A stretch of 13,057 nucleotides of DNA from assembly GCA_023412195.1 (NCBI GenBank), contig JAEYNZ010000009.1:1-13057 (forward strand). Direction: 5' to 3'. Positions 1-5,972 of the stretch are shown in pieces; position 1 is the stretch's first letter; each line of letters opens with the position of its first letter. The DNA comes from Bacteroidota bacterium (lineage in GTDB: Bacteria > Bacteroidota > Bacteroidia > Bacteroidales > Prolixibacteraceae). The notes beneath the pieces are model-generated. The model saw nothing but the letters and a program-made list of their open reading frames with translations. It was not told the DNA's origin and did no database searches. The position numbers and the translations under genes are program-made.

Positions 1-197
1 GGTAAGGTCCAGGAACGGATTGGGCTTACAATGACGGTATCGTACAAACAGCTGCCATCGTTTTCTGTGGCATCCGGGTCAAAATTGGTTGCCAGGGTAT
101 CCGTACATCCGGATGGTTGTGCCTGTAATTCTGTTGTGCATAACATTGTTACGATGAGGAGTAAAAACTGCGGTGAAAGTTTCAGATAGTCTTTCAT
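1..197 (-). CDS. Secreted protein with GCTD...DGSC repeat, partial (N-terminus only)
   Basis: Reading the minus strand from the ATG at 197 gives 65 residues before the window ends; this was translated by hand. Residues 1-27 look like a signal peptide: a hydrophobic stretch QFLLLIVTMLCTT followed by ELQAQ, with likely cleavage near A26. Residues 30-50 contain GCTDTLATNFDPDATENDG followed by SC. This is the cysteine-bracketed, Asp/Asn-rich repeat common in large secreted Bacteroidota proteins, where it often sits near the N-terminus or in tandem and resembles a calcium-binding loop. What follows (DTVIVSPIRSW) is not enough to name a catalytic or adhesive domain. The gene lies 105 bases downstream of the metallo-hydrolase on the same strand and could share its transcript. 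No Shine-Dalgarno is seen, only A/T-rich sequence before the start. The family of the full protein is unknown from here. Confidence 0.8.
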   Translation of the reverse strand, partial: MKDYLKLSPQFLLLIVTMLCTTELQAQPSGCTDTLATNFDPDATENDGSCLYDTVIVSPIRSWTL

Positions 198-302
198 TTT
201 TTAAGTTATAATGATGGTACATGGAATTCGCATGTCCCTGTAACTATAGGAATACATAATCTTTTGTTGGTGATTGGAACTGGTTGGGGATTCATATTTG
301 TA

Positions 303-1130
303 TCATTTGACTGCCGTCTCATTGAAGATAATACGGTACCCTTCGCCTTCAACAGCCAGGTTTAATCCGAATGTGTTGTCAGGATTGGCAAATCCTTTTA
401 TGTTACCTGATAAAACATTCCTGCTTAAAGTGAGCATATCCTTTATTTTATTTAAAGTTTCCATGTTAGCCCCGTCATGATGTCCTGTATACAGATACCT
501 TATATTTTTTTCTTCCATTAAAGAAGAAATTCTTTTGCATGAAGTTATAAAGGTTGAGAAATCTGTTGACAGCAAGAGCAATCCTGTCCCAAATGAATCC
601 CCGCTAAAACCATATCCGGCTGTTTTATCCAGAAAGGTCGTTGACCCTTTTGTGTGGCCCGGAGTAAATACTACTTCCAGTTGCCTGTTCCCCAGGCTGA
701 TTGTTTCCCCGTCTTTCAGATATTTCACGTTACCTTCATAATCCGGCATAAATACGGGAATCAGGTCCGTATCACCCGGATTGACATATATTTCGTGAAA
801 ACTTTTTATGGAAGAACCGGTATGGTCGGGATGAACATGTGTTGCAACCAAAGTTACAGGCTTATCAGTGATTGAAGCCACGATTTTGTCCAGGTCCTTT
901 ATACTGGTTCCCGCATCAATCAGGATGGACCTTTCGCTGCCTTCAACGAGGTATAAACTTTCATTCCACATTTCATTGCCGGTACCAACCCAGGTATGCT
1001 CATCAATCTGACGGAAAACAACATCGTCGTTGCTGAAAATAATTTTATCACCTGGATTAAAAGGTTCTTGTGCAAATGCCGGGTTCAAGAAGAAAGCCAA
1101 CAGAAGGCAGCTGAATATTAACTTTTTCAT
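303..1130 (-). CDS. Periplasmic metallo-beta-lactamase-fold hydrolase
   Basis: This 275-residue protein has a signal peptide (MKKLIFSCLLLAFFLNPAFA, cleavage after A20), so it acts outside the cytoplasm. The core is a metallo-beta-lactamase fold. The zinc motif HVHPDH is present at 98-103 (H98, H100, D102, H103), followed by TPGH with H159, GDS with D178, and GHH at 217-218 supplying the last ligand. All canonical di-zinc ligands are therefore present and the enzyme should be active. The sequence does not reveal the substrate: the superfamily includes thioesterases, lactonases, phosphodiesterases and beta-lactamases. The lineage looks like the generic 'MBL fold metallo-hydrolase' group rather than a recognised resistance class. 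The length is normal for a single-domain member. The gene stands alone apart from the secreted-protein gene downstream (start at 197). Confidence 0.93.
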   Translation of the reverse strand: MKKLIFSCLLLAFFLNPAFAQEPFNPGDKIIFSNDDVVFRQIDEHTWVGTGNEMWNESLYLVEGSERSILIDAGTSIKDLDKIVASITDKPVTLVATHVHPDHTGSSIKSFHEIYVNPGDTDLIPVFMPDYEGNVKYLKDGETISLGNRQLEVVFTPGHTKGSTTFLDKTAGYGFSGDSFGTGLLLLSTDFSTFITSCKRISSLMEEKNIRYLYTGHHDGANMETLNKIKDMLTLSRNVLSGNIKGFANPDNTFGLNLAVEGEGYRIIFNETAVK

Positions 1131-1235
1131 TTTAAATGCGGTTTTATTTTTATTGAAATACTTTTATTCAGAATTATCCACATTAATCAGAAACATATTC
1201 CTTTGAAGGTTAACACCGGGCCTCAATAATTTATG

Positions 1236-1243
1236 CAAATATA
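1236..1243 (-). promoter_or_regulatory. Possible Bacteroidota -7 box upstream of the metallo-hydrolase
   Basis: Read on the minus strand this is TATATTTG, which fits the Bacteroidota housekeeping -7 consensus TAnnTTTG. It lies about 105 bases upstream of the hydrolase ATG. No clear -33 TTTG is seen at the expected spacing, so the support is a single motif match in A/T-rich DNA. Confidence 0.3.
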
Positions 1244-1305
1244 ATTAAACCCCGGTATAAAAACTTCCTGCTCACGGTGCGACAACAACTCACTGTAAGT
1301 GCAAT

Positions 1306-1335
1306 CCATTGAAGTTAATCCGTTTTTTTCAATGG
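1306..1335 (-). terminator. Inverted repeat downstream of the CPKC-motif gene
   Basis: CCATTGAA (1306-1313) pairs with TTCAATGG (1328-1335) around a 14-base loop, and pairing extends outward to 11 bp with one mismatch. It begins 45 bases past the stop codon of the 1381-1872 gene. There is no U-tract after the stem in the minus direction, so it is a weak candidate for an intrinsic terminator and may only be a hairpin in the hydrolase leader region. Confidence 0.25.
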
Positions 1336-1380
1336 TTTCAACTTGTGTCGTAATACAGAATTTTTATTCCTGGTTCTGTC

Positions 1381-1872
1381 TCAGTTTTTAACCAGGGCAA
1401 AAAGGACCATGTAATTATGGCCATATTCTTTTGCGCATTTAGGGCAATAAGCATAATGTACATAATAGTCCAGGGCTTTCTGTCCCTTTTCCCTGAGATG
1501 TTTATCCATTTCCTTTATATACTCAGGGATGTTATTATAGGCTCCGTCAAACACTTCTGTGAAAAAAGACCCGGAAATTGAAGTGTTGGTTGCCCCGTCA
1601 ACTTCTTTGGTCACTGAATAAAAGATTTCTGATTTAAAGGCTGAAGGGTCATGAAACAAGATCAGTGCGTCCTTTTTGTCGGGAATGGTGGCATCCGATT
1701 TTTCAGCCAGCCCGTGCATTTTCGTCACCTTTTTCCCTATGGTGGGAGGGAATGGCAAATGAAAAAAAGTGGGAATGGTTTCTTTGATGAAAGGTTTACT
1801 TTCCCAGCTGAACGTTTTTTTGTCCCATTTTTCGCTTTCGAATTCAGGACAACATTCTTCCTGTGTTTTCAT
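1381..1872 (-). CDS. Conserved Bacteroidota protein with CPKC motif, possibly GyrI-like
   Basis: This 163-residue protein has no signal peptide or membrane segment, so it is probably cytoplasmic. Recognisable elements in order are an N-terminal CCPEF (C7, C8) followed by EKWDKKTFSWESKPF, a middle section with TKEVDGATNTSISGSFFTEVFDGAY (residues 88-112) shown here only by position and ends, and a C-terminal YCPKCAKEYGHNY with C143 and C146. I recall this pattern from a conserved Bacteroidota family often labelled 'hydrolase' without evidence. The 'sGsFft.vf.GaY' section resembles GyrI-like/AraC effector-binding small-molecule domains. The CPKC pair with C7/C8 could make a zinc or redox site, which is inference. 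It appears monocistronic. The ATG at 1872 gives the conserved N-terminus, so the start is well supported. The function is unknown. Confidence 0.82.
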   Translation of the reverse strand: MKTQEECCPEFESEKWDKKTFSWESKPFIKETIPTFFHLPFPPTIGKKVTKMHGLAEKSDATIPDKKDALILFHDPSAFKSEIFYSVTKEVDGATNTSISGSFFTEVFDGAYNNIPEYIKEMDKHLREKGQKALDYYVHYAYCPKCAKEYGHNYMVLFALVKN

Positions 1873-1931
1873 ATCCTGTTGATATTAAATTTTATTTTGA
1901 CTTAACAAACTTTCCGTAGCTAAACATGATT

Positions 1932-1941
1932 CTACCGGTAG
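1932..1941. promoter_or_regulatory. Perfect 10-bp palindrome upstream of the CPKC-motif gene
   Basis: CTACCGGTAG is a perfect palindrome 60 bases upstream of the start at 1872, in the region where a promoter or operator would be expected. There is no other evidence that a regulator binds it. Confidence 0.2.
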
Positions 1942-2272
1942 TTTCCATGGTAGTATCAATATATAAAATTACAAATATTTCAGGCTTGATATCCAGTAGA
2001 TTACTAAAATATTTCATGCCAGTGCGTGGATCTCTGAGAACCCCCATATATTATACGGAAAAGTGAATGTGAACTGTATTTGATAACTGGTTACGTGGCC
2101 TTGACAAAAATGTTTTACCTGTTCCTTCCGGAGAAAAAAATCCAGCACAGTTAAGAGCTTTTTATTGTTATTAATTTTTTAATCTCCATTCCCTCTCACA
2201 ATTGTATCACTTAATGGATTTTCTTATAAAGACAGGCAATGCAGAATGCAGAATCAAAATAACTAAAACTGT

Positions 2273-2421
2273 CCGGATGGAAGGAACTTTATTCAAAGCT
2301 GGCAAAGAGGGGACAAAGGCAAAGATGTGATACTTCATCCGGCCAATACTTATGCGGCAGTGCATCCAGCAGCGGAGAGGGCAGGGGATGGTGCAGCGGT
2401 CCCCAGGCTAAAGACCTGGGG
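2273..2421 (+). ncRNA. Candidate structured RNA with three consecutive hairpins
   Basis: Three stems follow one another. CCGGATGGAAG (2273-2283) pairs with CTTCATCCGG (2333-2342), giving 10 bp with one bulged G. TGCATCCA (2361-2368) pairs with TGGTGCA (2389-2395), giving 7 bp with one bulge. CCCCAGG (2401-2407) pairs with CCTGGGG (2415-2421), giving 7 perfect bp around a 7-base loop. The region is richer in G/C than the DNA on its left and is not coding on either strand. It matches no RNA family I recognise. It may be a leader for the lipoprotein at 2614, a stand-alone RNA, or an intergenic repeat element. The strand is a guess based on the downstream gene. Confidence 0.3.
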
Positions 2422-2447
2422 TTAATGGAAGAGCAGGGTATTACTTG

Positions 2448-2486
2448 AAATGGTTTACAACGTTAGGTCGCAAATGTGAACCATTT
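2448..2486. repeat. 12-bp inverted repeat upstream of the lipoprotein gene
   Basis: AAATGGTTTACA (2448-2459) and TGTGAACCATTT (2475-2486) are complementary over 12 positions with one G-U type mismatch, around a 15-base loop. It lies 128 bases before the lipoprotein start at 2614. It could be a dyad operator, part of an mRNA leader, or the last hairpin of the structured region just upstream. Confidence 0.4.
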
Positions 2487-2613
2487 GTTGTTTCATTCGT
2501 CGTGGCAGGAATAAGCTTCACCCAGCATTGTGTTTATTCCTTTTGGTGAATGAAAAGTCACCAGGTCAATCAATGAAAAGATTATCTTTATCCTTTCAAC
2601 TAACGATTGGCTT

Positions 2614-3258
2614 ATGATCAGGTATCTCATTTTTTTTGTATTAAGTTCATCCCTTATTGCATGCAATTCAACTTCTACTGAAAGTTCCGGTAAAAACAAT
2701 TTGGAAGCTGTAAAAACAGATGAGGGAGCTGTTTCCCGAATCTTCTGGAATGGTTTAAAAGCCTTGGAAGGCAAAACTTTTGAAGGTAGGCTGGTTGATG
2801 CACCTGCCAATGATGACTTCGCAGGGAAAAGGCTGGTTATGCATGTGCTTTATGCTGATGACGAAACAATAATGGTACCTTTTAACGTGGGGGATAATTT
2901 ATCAAGAACCTGGATTTTTACATATGAAAATGGCAGAATTATGCTGAAGCACGATCACCGGATGGAAAACGGAGAGGATGATGAGATAACAATGTATGGC
3001 GGCACCACAACCAATAAAGGGATGACCAATATGAAGGTTTTTCCTGCAGACCAGGAAACGATGGATCTGATTCCCGCTGCTTTTTCAAATGTCTGGTGGG
3101 TTACACTTGACAGCACCACGTTTACATATAACCTGAGACGAATTGGTACTGACAGATTGTTTACTGTTTCATTTGATCTGACTACAGAAATTGAGAAACC
3201 AGCACCTTCGTGGGGTTGGGAAGAATTTGAAGTTTCATCTGTTGCACCAACAAAATAA
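2614..3258 (+). CDS. Lipoprotein of unknown function (KHDHR / YGG family)
   Basis: This 214-residue protein starts with a short lipoprotein signal: residues 1-16 are hydrophobic and end SSSLIA, followed by the lipidation cysteine C17 (LIAC-NSTS). A Ser/Thr-rich linker follows, then one compact domain that looks mostly beta. Memorable blocks are FEGRLVDAPANDDF, KRLVMHVLYADDETIMVPF, SRTWIF, LKHDHRMENGEDDEITMYGG and NLRRIGTDRLFTVSFDL. I recall homologues with the same KHDHRhxDGxED...YGG and YNLRRIGTDRxFxVxFDL blocks in many bacteria, none with a known role. The gene is on the opposite strand to its neighbours and converges on the glycosidase-like gene, so it is probably its own transcription unit. 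There is no clear Shine-Dalgarno. An in-frame earlier ATG was not found, and the lipobox supports this start. Confidence 0.88.
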   Translation: MIRYLIFFVLSSSLIACNSTSTESSGKNNLEAVKTDEGAVSRIFWNGLKALEGKTFEGRLVDAPANDDFAGKRLVMHVLYADDETIMVPFNVGDNLSRTWIFTYENGRIMLKHDHRMENGEDDEITMYGGTTTNKGMTNMKVFPADQETMDLIPAAFSNVWWVTLDSTTFTYNLRRIGTDRLFTVSFDLTTEIEKPAPSWGWEEFEVSSVAPTK

Positions 3259-3317
3259 GAGTTTTACTATCTAACCACTTCTCCCTTATGCAGGCATGAA
3301 GCCGGGCCAGTAAACTC
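3259..3317. terminator. Possible bidirectional terminator between convergent genes
   Basis: GAGTTTTAC (3259-3267), directly after the lipoprotein stop codon, pairs with GTAAACTC (3310-3317), directly before the end of the convergent gene at 3323, with one bulged T. The 42-base loop is long and no U-tract follows, so the position is the better argument than the structure. Confidence 0.25.
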
Positions 3318-3322
3318 ATTCA

Positions 3323-5104
3323 TTAGTTCAAACCGTTGATAAGAAATTCATTTAATAACTGGTACTCTCTCCATAGGCGCTGGTTGACAGAGGAGAGCAT
3401 TCCCAGTTCGCCGCGGGAATGTATCCGGGATGCGAATGTTCCAAATAGCCTCTCGATCGGCACTTCCTGCAGCATTTTTTTTGCCTTCATGACTTCTGCA
3501 GGTGCAACAGCAGTCTGAGTTAAAACAGCTTCCCTTATATGCCATGCAGGTTCCATTTTCCTGCCCGCTTCATCGAGAAGGAGCGTAAATTCACAAACTG
3601 CTTTCAGCCACTCCAGGTTTTTTATTTTAACCGGATCTTTTTCCTTTTCAAGGCAATCAACGGTAACCCTGATGAATTCCCTGTAGTAATTTGTCTGGGC
3701 AGGATTAAGCCGGCCCCATTCAGGGGTGTAGGCAAAGTATACAGGAGAAGCAATGTTGTTTAGGATGCCTGATGTGTCGGCAGCTATAAAGAGGGGAGCA
3801 AGACCGGAGGCTGCATAGTCTCCAAATTGCGTCCGGCAGAAATTATAATAGATATCTTCCAGTGAGGTCTCATTTCCGGGATTGAAAGCAAAGTGTGAAA
3901 ATGCTTTAAAATTGGGCCTGATTTCTTCTGTACGCCAGTGAATGGCCACCACACCATTAAGCCCGTCAGCGGCAGCCTTCCGGACATGTGCCTTCATATC
4001 AGCAACACGCGGCTGCAGGTGCCACAGCGATGCATCTCCCTCGAGCCAGGGGATAGCCCATATCTGCCTGTTTTGTGCAATATCCTTAAAATAATCCGGA
4101 TGGGGACGGCCTCCCTGCCATGGGTTGAGCATTGAAAATACAATATCCTTTGGAAGCGACTTGTCGAGCCCATTTAGAAGGAGCCCCATTTGGTATTCAG
4201 CCCCCCATCCGCCGATTACAACCCTGGTAGACGGAGCTTTTCTTTTGATATATTCATATGCTTTCAAAATGTAAGCCTGTGCCCATACTCCAAGGAATTT
4301 CAGGTTATCATCCACCCCTTCTGATTCAAAGTATTTGCTGTTCCGGTGGTAATATTCCTCCATTTGCTTATTCTTCAGAGCTGTCTGCGGATCGATTCCG
4401 AACATGCAGTGTTCATTCAGCCAAAGGTAGATCCAGTCGATGCCTTCATAGGTTTCGAGGATATTGTCGATGGTGGCATATAAAATTCCGGCGGCATCAG
4501 GGTCGAAAGGATTGTAAACTATGCTGCCGTTGCCGAGCCAGTACATGTCGTCGTGTGTGCGGATGGATGCATATTCGGGCGGAGCCACACCAAATTCAAA
4601 CCCCATCGCCATCTGAATCTGTCTTTCATGGGCCATGGCAAGTACTTTCTTCATGAGCCCCTGTGCCAGATCATAGCGTTCTTCATTTGTGGATGCCAGA
4701 AGTGCACAGTCGGCGCCAAAATATTCCTTTCCATCGGGCAGGTCTACCAGTTTGCCGGTTTCGAATGCAAAATCCTGAACTTTCATAGGAAGATAACCCC
4801 AACGGGCGGTGCCTGAATGATCGAAGGTTGCTTCAGGTAAAATACTTTTATAGCTGATTTTTACCATGGGTTCAACGTAGTTGAAATAGCGTTCACCCCC
4901 TCCTGTGTAATTATGGAATGCAATAAAGTTGATATTGTTTTTCTGGCATTCATCCAGGTATTCCCTGTAGTTGTCTTCATTCCATGCCGTAGGTCCTGAA
5001 AGGAAATTGTGCCAGGGCAGAACCCCCCTGATTTCAAAGGTCTGGGAAAACAAATAACCACAGTTAATAAAAATAACCAACACAGAAAGAAGCGTATTTT
5101 TCAT
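3323..5104 (-). CDS. Secreted glycoside-hydrolase-like protein (GH67/GH20-like TIM barrel)
   Basis: This 593-residue protein has an N-terminal signal peptide (MKNTLLSVLVIFINCGYLFS, cleavage near S20). The next 380 residues read like a (beta/alpha)8 barrel related to alpha-glucuronidases and GH20-type enzymes: EIRGVLPWHNF at 24-34, a first strand NFIAFHNYTGGGERYFNYVEP at 59-79, AMGFEFG at 166-172, DWIYLWLNEH at 223-232, VVIGGW at 295-300, IPWLEGDASLWH at 351-362, and GVVAIHWRTEEIRP at 384-397. E231 and E355 or E393/E394 are plausible catalytic acids. From about 415 onward the protein is mainly helical. It probably acts on a glycan in the periplasm or outside the cell; the exact linkage and CAZy family cannot be read from here. 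No SusC/SusD pair or other glycosidase is adjacent, so it is not in a classical polysaccharide locus. The ATG at 5104 directly precedes the signal peptide. Confidence 0.82.
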   Translation of the reverse strand: MKNTLLSVLVIFINCGYLFSQTFEIRGVLPWHNFLSGPTAWNEDNYREYLDECQKNNINFIAFHNYTGGGERYFNYVEPMVKISYKSILPEATFDHSGTARWGYLPMKVQDFAFETGKLVDLPDGKEYFGADCALLASTNEERYDLAQGLMKKVLAMAHERQIQMAMGFEFGVAPPEYASIRTHDDMYWLGNGSIVYNPFDPDAAGILYATIDNILETYEGIDWIYLWLNEHCMFGIDPQTALKNKQMEEYYHRNSKYFESEGVDDNLKFLGVWAQAYILKAYEYIKRKAPSTRVVIGGWGAEYQMGLLLNGLDKSLPKDIVFSMLNPWQGGRPHPDYFKDIAQNRQIWAIPWLEGDASLWHLQPRVADMKAHVRKAAADGLNGVVAIHWRTEEIRPNFKAFSHFAFNPGNETSLEDIYYNFCRTQFGDYAASGLAPLFIAADTSGILNNIASPVYFAYTPEWGRLNPAQTNYYREFIRVTVDCLEKEKDPVKIKNLEWLKAVCEFTLLLDEAGRKMEPAWHIREAVLTQTAVAPAEVMKAKKMLQEVPIERLFGTFASRIHSRGELGMLSSVNQRLWREYQLLNEFLINGLN

Positions 5105-5252
5105 TTTACCGATCTAGAGTAAATTCATCTTTAAAAGTATAAAAAACTCATGGATAAATTGAAAAATTGTGAAAGGCGAAAAGGAGTTTTGAAATGCATC
5201 ATATTGAAAGCACTTCAATGAGCAATTTGATTAACAAGAAACAACAGATTTC

Positions 5253-5291
5253 TTTAAACCTGTCAGGTCTTGCAAACCAGACAGGTTTAAA
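5253..5291. terminator. 12-bp inverted repeat after the serpin/lipoprotein group
   Basis: TTTAAACCTGTC (5253-5264) and GACAGGTTTAAA (5280-5291) are perfect complements around a 15-base loop, with the stem ending 9 bases beyond the lipoprotein stop at 5301. Its position suits a terminator for the minus-strand group, but no U-tract follows on either strand. The AAACCTGTCAGGTYTTGCAAACC-type word is, as far as I recall, a recurrent intergenic palindrome in many Bacteroidota genomes, so it may be a repeat family that doubles as a terminator. Confidence 0.6.
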
Positions 5292-5300
5292 ACTCTGTAT

Positions 5301-5972
5301 CTATTCCAGTTCCAACTCCTGGGTGTAAGTTGTACCGTTAAGGAGTGTGGCAGAAAATACAATCCGCCTGATGTCGTCTTTTCTGAGTTGCTCAAGGCTG
5401 AAGCTTAGTTCTTTTGTGAGGAAGGCTTCGCACATGTCGCCTTTTGAATCGTGCCTCAATTCGAGCAGGGCAGTTCCGTTTTCATCCTGACCAAGTTGTA
5501 CAAACCCAAGATGGAAAATATGGGTGGAACAGCCTCCTGCAAAAGATACCTTTACACGAAGGCAGTCACCTTTGATGTCTACTTCATGCAGGAAAACCGG
5601 ATCATTGGGTATGATATTGTAGTTATCACGGTTCAGCAGGGTAAGTGGTGATCCACAGCCGGTTTCGGTTATGCTGACGATGTTGCATACTTCACCCTGG
5701 CCGCATGAAGATACCATATCAGGCAATGTGAAATATTCAACGGCTACCCTTTGGCCTTCGGTAAAATCAAACCCTTCGGGATGATATAGTGGCTGTATCC
5801 GTGTGCCATTGTCAAGTTCAATGATTACACTGCAATGCCCTGTGCCTGCAAAGTCAAGCACGATACCTGTGCCCTGCACCAAAACAGGTTCGTCACTTTT
5901 GCTGCATCCTGTAAAGCAGGCTAAGGAAAGTGCAGCCAGAATGAAAAACAGGATATTTTTATTACTGGTCAT
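5301..5972 (-). CDS. NigD-like lipoprotein
   Basis: This 223-residue protein has a lipoprotein signal: a hydrophobic stretch ILFFILAALSLACFTG before the likely lipidated C23, followed by SKSDEP. The N-terminal half (about 33-105) has the pattern GTGIVLDF...IIELDNGTRIQPL...EGQRVAVEYF, which suggests the OB-like fold of NigD-type lipoproteins. The second half carries VDIKGDCLRVKVSFAGGC, then HIFHLGF, LELRHDSKGDMCEA and FSLEQLR, a block I recall in other Bacteroidota lipoproteins. The mature protein has seven cysteines besides C23 (47, 90, 96, 106, 137, 148, 181), which fits disulfides in the periplasm or at the surface. Its start codon lies inside the end of the upstream serpin gene (11-base overlap), so the two are translationally coupled and presumably work in the same compartment. 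NigD proteins were named in nigerythrin-type bacteriocin loci; their biochemical role is unknown. Confidence 0.82.
   Translation of the reverse strand: MTSNKNILFFILAALSLACFTGCSKSDEPVLVQGTGIVLDFAGTGHCSVIIELDNGTRIQPLYHPEGFDFTEGQRVAVEYFTLPDMVSSCGQGEVCNIVSITETGCGSPLTLLNRDNYNIIPNDPVFLHEVDIKGDCLRVKVSFAGGCSTHIFHLGFVQLGQDENGTALLELRHDSKGDMCEAFLTKELSFSLEQLRKDDIRRIVFSATLLNGTTYTQELELE

Larger units (their letters stand above)
1873..2613. other. Gene-free stretch of 741 bases with clustered inverted repeats
   Basis: I see no convincing gene here. The left two thirds are A/T-rich and presumably hold the promoter of the leftward 1381-1872 gene. From about 2270 the composition becomes more G/C- and purine-rich, and four inverted repeats follow one another (2273-2342, 2361-2395, 2401-2421, 2448-2486), described separately. 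A 38-codon frame at 2214-2330 and a 14-codon frame at 2573-2617 that ends by overlapping the next gene's ATG are the only short frames that caught my eye. Neither has independent support. Confidence 0.6.

Noticed and set aside
2239..2258. GAATGCAGAAT word, also found inverted at 7248-7258 as ATTCTGCATTC
   Set aside because: An 11-base match between two A/T-rich intergenic regions; too short to call a repeat family without the rest of the genome.
2214..2330. 38-codon plus-strand frame (MDFLIKTGNAECRIKITK...) in the gene-free stretch
   Set aside because: No ribosome-binding site and no similarity; it includes the 5' arm of the first hairpin (2273-2283), so the RNA reading is at least as likely.
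2493..2810. 105-codon minus-strand frame
   Set aside because: It runs antisense to the lipoprotein gene, which has a clear signal and conserved blocks; the antisense product resembles nothing.
4258..4656. 132-codon plus-strand frame inside the glycosidase-like gene
   Set aside because: It is rich in Cys, Arg and Ser as expected for an antisense shadow, and the minus-strand gene is continuous and recognisable.
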